Origin: Phoronis ovalis
Lineage: Eukaryota > Phoronida > Phoronidae
Length of the DNA stretch: 14,100 nt
Direction: 5' to 3'
NCBI GenBank assembly: GCA_028565635.1
Contig: JAOXYB010034262.1
Span: 1-14,100, forward strand
The translations under genes and the position numbers were made by a program. Positions 9,201-14,100 of the stretch are shown here, piece after piece. The notes under the pieces are model-generated. The model ran no database searches. It was not told the DNA's origin and was given only the letters and a program-made list of their open reading frames with translations. The first letter of the stretch is position 1; every line of letters begins with the position of its first letter.

Positions 9201-10584
9201 GTAACAATTTTTACAACTACCTATACGCCACCTTAAACTGCTCAAAATGCGACTCAAAGTAGAAAGTTCGAATGATTTGTCTCAAACAGGTATATAGCCA
9301 CCTTAAGACTGCTATAAAAATCAAAAGCAGGTATGTGACATGATGACCTTAATTGTGACTAAAAAAATGTTCTGCAAAGAGTTAGGCTAATTTTACTAGA
9401 AGACAAAAAGACAATTTAGTTACTACTAAGGTGAAGTCGATGAATGAGAAAATTAACTGGATCTTTATACCACAGCAGGACTATACTGAACAGTATTGAA
9501 GTTTATGAAAATATTTCCATAGGTGGATAGTAAAATAATTATTTTCATATCAACTGATGCATTCAAGCAGACAAATGTTACACCCTGATTGGTACAAGGA
9601 AATGTACACTACTTGTAAACAAGAGACAACCTAAAATATTTCCGTTACTTTCCCTACTTGAAAATGCACTATATATAAAACAAATACTGCCAAGACACAA
9701 AACAGCATTGGTTACACTTCTATTAATTAAAAAAATACAGAGCTTAAATATTGTGACAATGGTCACCACAGGCACCAAGGGTAACAGAGCCATTTTATGA
9801 TGCATGATTTGTGTTCTATCATGCTTAACAATGCAATTATAATGTTAATTTTTAATAAACATATTTCATTACTGCAGTACCTGTGGTGTATTAGGGTTGA
9901 AAGTAAGGTGGTGCATGTATAGTCATTTTTAACAAGTCAGTACTATATACACAGTAGCAGAAAATAGGTGCCCAATGATATTTAATGACTGTTTGATGGC
10001 TATATAATCAATGGTCACTGTACCTCGTTTATTAAGTTTTGTCCATCCAACTCATTTATTTCATATGGCAATTCATCATATTTTTGCTGAAAAAATTTAT
10101 TAGTTCAAGCAAAATGCTACACATTTATTTACAGTGGTATGATGGATAGACGGTCATACCAAAAGAGAGCTAAATAATTATTCTTTTTAAAAAATATAAC
10201 AGCAAACACAACAAAACCAATCTACTATGTTGCAATGTGCTATGAAGTACGGCACCAGGTATTTACCACATAAAAGTTAACTGTCCTTGGCTATAACAGC
10301 CTTTTAAAACTATTCTTAGATGCCTTTATTACAATTTTCCATGAAATGGTAGTAAGCAGTATATCTAGCAAAAGTTGTGAACATTTTTAATTGTAACTGC
10401 CAGTCAGAAAAGATACACAATTAAAGGCTGTAATACTCACTTGAAGAAAGTCAACACCAATTCCTGTACCTAAGTCTTGTAACGCTCTAGCAAATGGAGC
10501 TGCTTGCAAATCTGACATAGAAGCACTATTCACTGCACTCATGAAAGCTATAAAGCAAACTATCTGAAATAGTTCTACCTCCAT
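110..10584 (-). CDS. VWA/Cache-family protein (CACHD1 / alpha2-delta-like), N-terminal part, seven exons
   Basis: Exons at 10584-10441, 10086-10024, 8010-7846, 6942-6734, 6548-6389, 4330-4102 and 363-110 join in one open frame of about 408 residues. All junctions are GT-AG and the phases agree (0, 0, 0, 2, 0, 1). Residues 1 to about 20 are a hydrophobic signal peptide. Residues 30-125 look helical. Residues about 126-195 match the VWA_N-type segment (RDPHLRWQYF at 159-168, then FNYP). Residues about 206-400 are a von Willebrand A domain with a complete MIDAS: D213, S215, S217, T300 and D332. From family knowledge, such proteins are secreted or membrane-anchored and carry Cache domains after VWA; alpha2/delta subunits and CACHD1 modulate voltage-gated calcium channels. 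The segment NCYASQLALATP and the NNKVIIMTYGLG strand look closer to CACHD1-type and protist VWA-Cache proteins than to classical alpha2/delta, but that is my judgement from motifs. The gene is partial: the Cache domains and stop codon lie beyond position 1. Channel function is not shown by the sequence. Confidence 0.85.
583..693. repeat. 19-nt GTGCAC tandem repeat, about six copies
   Basis: Degenerate copies of AATGAGTTGGTGCACACCT run head to tail: 583-601, 602-620, 621-638, 639-657, 658-675 and 676-693. Lengths vary from 18 to 19 nt. The core GTGCAC is palindromic. A more decayed set of GGTGCA/AGTGCA words at 438-490 probably belongs to the same array. It lies within intron 6 and codes for nothing on either strand. 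Confidence 0.75.
1255..1400 (+). repeat. Dispersed repeat family, copy A
   Basis: This stretch shares a series of words in the same order with 10727-10872: GGGTC then AACT/GACT, ATGGTA then CATG, AACACATGTAA or AAACATGTAA, AGGG then TTTTTA, GGGTTAC, and GAT-AAATAT followed by AAGGGT. The copies are diverged and of similar length, and both read on the plus strand. No protein or tRNA-like features are visible, so this is an old interspersed element of unknown class. Confidence 0.5.
1412..1573 (+). repeat. 16-nt direct repeat ATGCATTTAGGGTATC, 146 nt apart
   Basis: ATGCATTTAGGGTATC occurs exactly at 1412-1427 and 1558-1573. Both copies are followed within 35 nt by GATCAAAA. This suggests two tandem units of about 146 bp whose inner parts have decayed. 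They lie between dispersed repeat copy A and the left end of the foldback element, and they may be part of the same older repeat. Confidence 0.5.
1619..1627. repeat. Left target-site duplication GGAAAACCA
   Basis: Nine bases identical to 2978-2986 lie directly outside the AGGAAC terminus of the foldback element. Confidence 0.8.
1628..1789. repeat. Left terminal array of the foldback element
   Basis: After the terminus, the unit GAAAACGTGAAGTTAGCAGA followed by one to four TAGCAGA words repeats three to four times. It ends in a perfect 14-bp palindrome AGCAGATATCTGCT (1754-1767) and a GAAATCATCTGCTGGCAGAT stretch. The inverted counterpart is at 2887-2977, which has the same palindrome at 2887-2900. 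Confidence 0.75.
1790..2515. repeat. T-rich/A-rich mirrored core of the foldback element
   Basis: From 1790 to about 2190 the plus strand is dominated by T runs. From about 2195 to 2500 it is dominated by A runs. The sequence ATCATCTGCTGGCAGAT before ATCATCTTAAT (about 2007-2036) has its reverse complement at about 2500-2530, so the A-rich half is the inverted partner of the T-rich half. The two halves would pair into a long, imperfect hairpin. Nothing in it codes. Confidence 0.65.
2699..2876. repeat. 30-bp self-complementary tandem repeat inside the element
   Basis: The unit is GATGAATTCTA followed by GCAGATGATTTCATCTGCA. Full copies lie at 2699-2728, 2729-2758, 2773-2802, 2803-2832 and 2847-2876, with partial copies at 2759-2772 and 2833-2846. 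Each unit contains GCAGATGATTTCATCTGC, whose two halves are perfect inverted repeats, so every copy can fold by itself. Confidence 0.75.
2978..2986. repeat. Right target-site duplication GGAAAACCA
   Basis: Nine bases identical to 1619-1627 lie directly outside the GTTCCT terminus of the foldback element. The match is perfect, which suggests a fairly recent insertion. Confidence 0.8.
3047..3690 (+). repeat. Diverged tandem array, unit about 165-210 bp
   Basis: The words TGACAAAATGAACAAC then GAACAAACATGGCNGCCAG recur at 3047, 3256, 3427 and 3507, and a last TGACAAAATGG is at 3672. Between them AT-GATTAAA-TTTGATT and a CTAGTTAT-type word also recur. Spacing is about 209, 171, 80 and 165 bp, so the third unit is shortened. 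The units differ considerably, so the array is old. Sequence just right of the foldback element (2987-3046) resembles the second half of a unit, so the element seems to have inserted into this array. Confidence 0.55.
3213..3249. repeat. (AT)n microsatellite
   Basis: An uninterrupted AT dinucleotide run of about 18 copies lies at the end of the first tandem-array unit. It accounts for the IYIYIY tail of the short plus-strand open frame there, which is not a gene. Confidence 0.95.
4102..4330 (-). CDS. Exon 6: middle of VWA domain, MIDAS threonine
   Basis: Phase 0 to 1, 76 codons plus one base (residues 248-323), with acceptor CTCATTTTAG and donor GAG|GTATGT. It begins VGLVTFSTSAETP, the second VWA strand, which follows NPRDR of exon 5 exactly. 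Next come NCYASQLALATPQNIDSFK and AGSTNYLAALDKGFDLF. T300 in GSTNY is the MIDAS threonine. The NCY plus ATP-x-NI pattern is characteristic of VWA/Cache proteins outside the classical alpha2/delta group. The last base joins the first two of exon 7 to encode E324. Confidence 0.9.
4331..6388 (-). other. Intron 5 of the VWA/Cache gene (2058 nt)
   Basis: The donor is GTGAGG at 6388 and the acceptor is CTCATTTTAG at 4340-4331. The only structure I see is a degenerate 23-nt repeat at 5774-6047. The segment at about 4700-4960 has a slightly higher GC content (GGCAAGACCCGTTCAGGAC) and a GTACAGTATACAGGGTG start that looks like worn transposon sequence, but I cannot define ends. Short open frames here match nothing I recognise. 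Confidence 0.75.
5774..6047. repeat. Degenerate 23-nt GAGCATTG repeat
   Basis: Variants of TTAAGTGCGAGCAG plus TGAGCATTG occur at 5774-5790 (partial), 5798-5820, 5831-5853, 6002-6024 and 6032-6047 (shortened). Between the second and third clusters lies a T-rich stretch with GGCGACCATT, GGCAACCATT and GGCAATCGTT words. The overlapping frames on both strands (78 to 84 codons or fewer) are low-complexity products of this repeat. Confidence 0.6.
6389..6548 (-). CDS. Exon 5: VWA domain start with MIDAS DxSxS
   Basis: One base completes R194, then 53 codons (residues 195-247), with acceptor TTTTCAG and donor AGG|GTGAGG. The peptide PNDVVIVIDKSGSM contains the first VWA beta strand and the metal-ion-dependent adhesion site: D213, S215 and S217 in D-K-S-G-S. 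A helix (TLMSIAIDATKTVIGTL) and the turn NPRDR follow, as is typical before the second VWA strand. The MIDAS serines and aspartate are all present, so divalent-cation binding is plausible. A plus-strand open frame overlaps this exon and is only its antisense shadow. Confidence 0.92.
6549..6733 (-). other. Intron 4 of the VWA/Cache gene (185 nt)
   Basis: The donor is GTGAGT at 6733 and the acceptor is TTTTCAG at 6549. The shortest clearly supported intron; it splits the arginine codon 194 in phase 2. Confidence 0.85.
6734..6942 (-). CDS. Exon 4: VWA_N domain with RDPHLRWQYF motif
   Basis: Phase 0 to 2, 69 codons plus two bases (residues 125-193 and part of R194), with acceptor TTCTATAG and donor AG|GTGAGT. 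The motif RDPHLRWQYF (159-168), followed by CTEEGAYFNYP, is the hallmark of the VWA_N segment before the VWA domain in alpha2/delta and CACHD1-type proteins, which share an RDP-x-L-x-WQYF pattern. Cysteines 131, 169 and 186 may form disulphides, as expected for an extracellular protein. N128 in N-S-S is a possible glycosylation site. The terminal YDGRFR leads directly to the PYYVEA segment in exon 5. Confidence 0.9.
6943..7845 (-). other. Intron 3 of the VWA/Cache gene (903 nt), with a CTAAAAATGGGT repeat
   Basis: The donor is GTACAC at 7845 and the acceptor is TTCTATAG. Four copies of CCCTAAAAATGGGT-like words lie at 7151-7164, 7183-7196, 7264-7277 and 7298-7311, spaced irregularly and joined by T-rich linkers. 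They are probably fragments of an interspersed repeat. I see nothing else in it. Confidence 0.75.
7151..7311 (+). repeat. CCCTAAAAATGGGT repeat cluster
   Basis: Four similar 14-mers occur in 161 bp: CCCTAAAAATGGGT, CCCTAAAAATGAGT, CCTTAAAAATGGAT and CTCTAAAAATGGGT. The outer parts (CCC/GGG, TTTTT-like) are weakly self-complementary. A following unique-looking tail to about 7375 (GGGCTGCACATCTC, CTGCTCCCAGGAGC) may belong to the same element. Confidence 0.6.
7846..8010 (-). CDS. Exon 3: helical region leading into VWA_N
   Basis: Fifty-five codons in phase 0-0 (residues 70-124), with acceptor ATGTTTTTTCAG and donor AAG|GTACAC. The start of the peptide (LAQQVRAKFRNKIEIAKGLR) and the next residues (DAVEQQY) form a predicted amphipathic helix. 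The end of the exon, YEPRFKAK, runs into exon 4. Two adjacent cysteines (C108, C109) could take part in disulphides. An open frame continues upstream and downstream of these splice sites, but the upstream part is intronic by frame logic: exon 2 ends in phase 0, which matches only the TTG GCC start used here. Confidence 0.8.
8011..10023 (-). other. Intron 2 of the VWA/Cache gene (2013 nt)
   Basis: The donor is GTACAG at 10023 and the acceptor is TTTTTTCAG. A 22-nt direct repeat lies at 9222-9313. The 96-codon minus-strand frame at 8504-8214 is lysine- and phenylalanine-rich, has no recognisable domain and no splice fit, so I treat it as chance. The stretch at 8659-8745, starting ACCGTATTTTTACTGAGTC and including GGCGCATAGG, looks like worn transposon sequence. 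Confidence 0.75.
9222..9313 (+). repeat. Direct repeat TATANGCCACCTTAA, two copies
   Basis: TATACGCCACCTTAAACTGCT (from 9222) and TATATAGCCACCTTAAGACTGCT (from 9291) lie about 70 bp apart. This is a two-unit tandem remnant inside intron 2. Confidence 0.5.
10024..10086 (-). CDS. Exon 2 of the VWA/Cache protein (63 nt)
   Basis: This is a short phase 0-0 exon of 21 codons (residues 49-69, QKYDELPYEINELDGQNLIN then E). The acceptor is TTTTTTCAG and the donor is GAG|GTACAG. It was found by continuing the reading frame from exon 1. The Q-YDE-PYE pattern followed by LDG and NLINE fits the region just after the signal peptide in VWA/Cache proteins, where a charged amphipathic segment precedes the VWA_N domain. 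It is too short to be found as a long open frame. Confidence 0.75.
10087..10440 (-). other. Intron 1 of the VWA/Cache gene (354 nt)
   Basis: The donor is GTGAGT at 10440 and the acceptor is TTTTTTCAG at 10087. AT-rich sequence with no recognisable element. Confidence 0.75.
10441..10584 (-). CDS. Exon 1: signal peptide and N-terminus of the VWA/Cache protein
   Basis: This exon encodes 48 residues in phase 0 and ends at a strong donor (CAA|GTGAGT). The start ATG at 10584-10582 is preceded directly by an in-frame TAA (10590-10588), so no upstream in-frame start exists in contiguous DNA. Residues 5-18 (LFQIVCFIAFMSAV) form a hydrophobic core, with a likely signal-peptidase site near VNS-A at about residue 20. 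The following stretch (ARALQDLGTGIGVDFLQ) resembles the N-terminal helical region of extracellular VWA/Cache proteins. A T-rich tract ending in TTTTAAG lies just before GAATGG, so this exon could also have an acceptor at 10588-10587 and a separate 5' UTR exon upstream. Confidence 0.8.
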
Positions 10585-11689
10585 TCCTTAAAATAAAAAA
10601 AATGCCTAATTTTCTAAAAATTCTCCTAACAGTGAAGAATTAAAAATTTATATAATTCTAAATTATTTAAAATTATTGACAAGTTTGTAGTTACCACTTA
10701 CGTTGCATACGTTATTGGAGAGGATCAAGGGGTCCGACTTAAATCTATAAATGGTATGCATGTTTGGGAACAGAAACATGTAACAAGAGGGATTTTTAGA
10801 GACAAATGACCTTAACACATGTACGCAGTTAGGGTTACTTTTGTTGATCAAATATATGAAAAGGGTGCTTTCTTTTCTAATCTAAACATGAAATAAATAA
10901 CAGAAAATAATTATATGGGAGTACTCTCCGGCACTGGAAAAGCTAAGTTATTAAGTAAAACAGTCAGTGTCAAAATTTTGAAACTTGCATATAATAACAT
11001 TAAATAACATGCAATGCTTTTGATGTAAGTTGAAATTTTTATCCAGGGTCCATAGTTTTAAGATTTTTTGCTCACAAATTAGTAGGTGAAATTCTTTTGT
11101 TTCGTAAGCTTTTTGAATGCTTGATTTTTTTATTTAATGTACAACTAAGTGCATCAAAGAGTTTGTGAAATAATGAAAAACTTAGGAATTGTTTGGATGC
11201 ATCACTTAAGAGTAATGTTAATCAGAAAATGTCACTTTTTGAGCAAAACTCATAGTTTTGCTTGTATAAATACTGTACATACAATCATGTATGTGTAGGA
11301 ACAAAATCCAAGATGACTGCCCCAAGCTGAGGTTTGTGGGATTAGGGCCTAACAATAGGGTTACATAATAGTCTAGGACAGTACTTCCCAATTTCTCTTG
11401 AAGTTGTTTTATTAGTTCCAGCTAACATCCTCCAATAATAGTCACACAATCATTGTATACAGATCCAATTTGTGCATGCACTCACATTAAAATTGTTTAG
11501 CAAGGACAAGTTCCATGTGACATTAATTCACAGAGTTTGTTGAACACGTACAATTTATAGGCACCTTTAATAAACATTATAACAATTGTTCTAGATTATA
11601 TAGTTCATATGATTGGATTATATAATTACAATTAAAAAGTACCATGTACAGTCTGTACCACTATTTATAAACATTACAGAGTACAGCTA
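10585..11689. other. Upstream region without a recognised gene
   Basis: AT-rich sequence between the start codon and the CpG-rich patch. Apart from dispersed repeat copy B I see no coding, RNA or repeat structure. If a 5' UTR exon exists farther upstream, this stretch is its intron. Confidence 0.5.
10727..10872 (+). repeat. Dispersed repeat family, copy B
   Basis: Matches copy A at about 1255-1400 in word order (GGGTCCGACTTAAATCTA, ATGGTATGCATG, AACATGTAA, GGGATTTTTA, GGGTTAC, GATCAAATATATGAAAAGGG). It lies just upstream of exon 1 of the minus-strand gene. The partial open frame here is a repeat product. Confidence 0.5.
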
Positions 11690-11960
11690 GAGAACGGCCA
11701 GCGTACGGACGCCGAACGGACGGAATACGGGCAGCACATGATGTGAAATCCTGCTGTGACTGGCATTCATCGTACCTTCATGAAAATGTCACGACAGCTG
11801 TCAGTTGTACTCGCTTGCTTTCGAACTAGTTTGCACCAGATTAGATGCTCAGCTGGACCGTTATTATCCATTATTAGCAAATAACATTATTATAGCATAT
11901 TTAGAATACATTTATTCCACCTGTGGATGTAGTAACGGGAAAGGAAATTCTTACACGCGA
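11690..11960. promoter_or_regulatory. CpG-rich patch, candidate promoter or 5' UTR
   Basis: The stretch at about 11692-11740 has eight CpG in under 50 bases (ACGGCCAGCGTACGGACG and so on), with CGGACG repeated, in an otherwise AT-rich and CpG-poor window. More CpG are scattered to about 11960. On the minus strand, CATGAAG|GTACGA at 11776-11775 could be the donor of a 5' UTR exon spliced to the TTTTAAG|GAATGG site before exon 1. The patch may also serve a gene on the other strand. No TATA box or initiator can be assigned. Confidence 0.35.
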
Positions 11961-13680
11961 TCATATGCCTATTATTGTTTTTTCTTCTTCAAATTTTAAC
12001 AAGAGATGATTTTAATATTATCAGCAATTGTCATATAATTGTACCAAATATTTTGCCGTGATATTTTTTTCCGTCGGAGATTAATTAATAAAATTGTTGT
12101 ATTGGATTGTGTGCTCTTTTATATTTTCTTATAATGTTTTAGCCGATCACTATTTACAGGCAAAGACGCACAAAAAGACTACTGAGATGTGTAATGGACA
12201 TAGAACTATGTCAATTGCGGGTATATATTTCCTGTATGTTGTTCTCAATTATAGAATAGCACATGCACAAATGAAGATGTGTGTATTTATTGGATAGTAA
12301 TATCATGATCGCGCATCGTAAAAGATGTATATCTTTCTGTATTGAAACAAAGAAATTGTACAGCATTGCCGCAGTGAAGCCATATTGTCAGTAAACCATG
12401 CGTACTTTAAACAGCTGGATTTGCCTTTCAAAAGATCAGTACCCACTACATTAATAGCTGGTTTAAAAAGTGCATGCAAAATAAATTTAACAATAATTTA
12501 TTTGAATAATATTCTCCATTTATTTGAACATAGAAAATCTATTTACAATACAACATATTTACATTCCGAATTACGCATAGCAAGATAAATTGTATATAAT
12601 GTTTTATAGTTAATATACATGCAAGTATTCGATATTCGAGGTGATTTTGAACATAATTACAACTGAATGCCACCTAAAAATTAATTAACTGCCACGTACC
12701 AAAACAGTTTAATTTATAATTTAACCAACGCAATTTCTATGAAACCGTGAAATAAAAATTCCTCTAGTTTCTTCCACTATTTATTTTACAGAATTTCAAA
12801 AATCTACAAGGTGACAGAATTTCTGTTCAATAATTAAGCCTTTACTACATGTACAGTTAAATGCAGTAATAAGTCGTTATAAACTAGTATCATAAGCAGC
12901 CCGCATATTTTGTCTTTGAATGCGGTTTGACCCGATGTCTGATGTAGTACTTATTTCAATTTGGCCCTTACGTTTTATGGTGATTATGATTACTGCAAGT
13001 GTCTTCCACCAGTTTATACCAGCCTGTTCGTAATAATCTTGCAAGTACCGTCTAGTTTGTTTTAGCTTGTTGTTATGAAATGTCAAAAATGTGGAAAATA
13101 TGACAATGCTATGTGTACATAAGGTGTTCATATCGTAATAATAGTACTTGGTATCTTTACTGTAAATACATGTACACCAAGTGACTTTAATCTTGAGTTA
13201 ATAACTTTACAAAAGCTACAGTAATGCGATTTAATACATTTTAGGGGTTCATCTGAAGTCAACACTAAATATATGTGTGCTCCTCAAAAATGTCAGCCTG
13301 TACATGAACCGGTCCATTCTAACTTCAAATATAACTGACAAGTCCTGGAAAGGAATTAATAATATAAAACACACATTTTCAAAAAGTATTTGTCTGTAGC
13401 AACAAGTAGCAATTTGCATAACCAAGTGTGATATATTGAAGTGTAAAAAAATAAATGTAAAGTATAAAGTATATGATTTTAATAGTTGCTTATTCCAGAG
13501 ACAAATTACTGAAAGCTATAAGCCCCAAGGATAAGCACCCTTAGATTTCTTTCAAATATGTCTGTCACACTATTCACATGATTTAATGCAATTTCACATT
13601 TCGGTGCATTTAGATAACCCTTTAAGTCTTCTTAGTGATATTAGTCTAATAAACTTAGTTTAAGGCAACATGAAACTTAC
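11961..13680. other. Region without a recognised gene
   Basis: AT-rich sequence with several open frames of 60 to 84 codons on both strands (for example 12094-12297 plus and 13131-12877 minus). None shows a domain, a signal peptide or flanking splice sites that I can support. No tandem repeats stand out. Confidence 0.5.
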
Positions 13681-13734
13681 CAATCTTTATACAGATCACC
13701 ATGTTGACCAATTTTCCAGTTATATTGAGGATTC
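13681..13734 (-). CDS. Candidate 54-nt exon of an unknown upstream gene
   Basis: TTTTTAACCAG precedes 54 bases that end at a strong donor (TG|GTAAGT). In phase 2-2 they encode NPQYNWKIGQHGDLYKD followed by a split Trp. The peptide looks like a globular protein segment, but I do not recognise a family. A second frame (GILNITGKLVNMVICIKI) is also open, so the coding evidence is weak. The phase matches a candidate exon at 14100-14057. Confidence 0.3.
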
Positions 13735-14056
13735 CTGGTTAAAAATTATATCCTCAACATTATTGTCACTATTCTGTACACTGATAACCCATTGCAGTCT
13801 TTTCTCTTTGTTTGGCCCTCTTATTGTTTGACAGTACTTGAGTACTTGAAATATATTCATTACAAAAACTTATCCCTGTTTACATGAATATGCAAAACTG
13901 GACATTAATCTTATTTAAAAAACAGAGGCGAAAAAATGAATTCAAGTTAGCGGTGAATAATGCAAAATTCAAAATAAGTAACCATTCTTACAGCAAAAAT
14001 TTGTAAAACATAAATTATTTATTATACTTCTAGTCATATATTGTATGTACATATAC

Positions 14057-14100
14057 CATTCAGCATCCCGAGTATTTTGGATATTCCTACAACAACTCTA
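14057..14100 (-). CDS. Candidate exon end at the right edge (unknown gene)
   Basis: The minus strand has a possible donor AATG|GTATAT at 14057-14056. Two frames fit splicing to 13734: one reads SCCRNIQNTRDAEW and would start after a TAG at the edge (possible acceptor), the other reads RVVVGISKILGMLN and is open to the edge. Neither is recognised. The 321-nt stretch between the two candidates shows nothing else. Confidence 0.2.

Noticed and set aside
11805-11999. 64-codon plus-strand frame beside the CpG-rich patch
   Set aside because: No recognisable domain, and the end is a phenylalanine run. It could be a first coding exon, but nothing downstream supports it.
12877-13131. 84-codon minus-strand frame
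   Set aside because: It has a basic, hydrophobic-poor sequence with no motif and no convincing splice sites linking it to other frames.
13266-13319. Minus-strand peptide NGPVHVQADIFEEHTYI, reminiscent of papain-type proteases
   Set aside because: An in-frame TAG lies directly upstream, the acceptor has almost no pyrimidine tract, no good donor follows, and its phase does not match the candidate exon at 13681-13734.

Overview
The window is nuclear DNA of an animal. It is AT-rich, with long non-coding stretches, microsatellites and dispersed repeats. It carries one intron-split gene with ordinary GT-AG splice sites. The gene's family and the repeat style suggest a non-vertebrate metazoan, perhaps a marine invertebrate such as a sponge, cnidarian or mollusc. 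The sequence alone does not let me choose among these. There is no operon, prokaryotic or viral gene structure.

The one clear gene lies on the minus strand and occupies positions 10584 down to the left edge. Seven exons join in frame with consistent phases: 10584-10441, 10086-10024, 8010-7846, 6942-6734, 6548-6389, 4330-4102 and 363-about 110. They give about 408 residues: a signal peptide, a helical N-terminal region, a VWA_N-type domain (RDPHLRWQYF, residues 159-168), and a VWA domain with a complete MIDAS metal site (D213-x-S215-x-S217, T300, D332). This is the N-terminal half of a secreted or membrane-anchored protein of the VWA-plus-Cache family, to which calcium-channel alpha2/delta subunits and CACHD1 belong. 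The Cache domains and C-terminus must lie beyond position 1. A good acceptor at 41-40 suggests an eighth exon running off the edge.

The introns hold most of the other structure. Intron 6 (4101-364) contains a 1350-bp non-autonomous foldback element at 1628-2977, with 22-bp terminal inverted repeats (one mismatch) and a perfect 9-bp target-site duplication, GGAAAACCA. It is built almost entirely of GCAGAT-based repeats and T-rich/A-rich mirrored arms. To its right lie a diverged tandem array (about 3047-3690) and an (AT)n microsatellite. To its left lie a 19-nt GTGCAC tandem repeat and one copy of a dispersed repeat family. A second copy of that family sits upstream of the gene at 10727-10872. 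Introns 2, 3 and 5 hold smaller degenerate repeats.

Positions 10585-14100 contain no confidently recognised gene. A CpG-rich patch at about 11690-11960 may be a promoter or 5' UTR region. Two weak but phase-compatible exon candidates at 14100-14057 and 13734-13681 (minus strand) may be the end of an upstream gene. I found no new defence, regulatory or enzymatic system. The most notable item is the foldback transposon and its composite internal structure.
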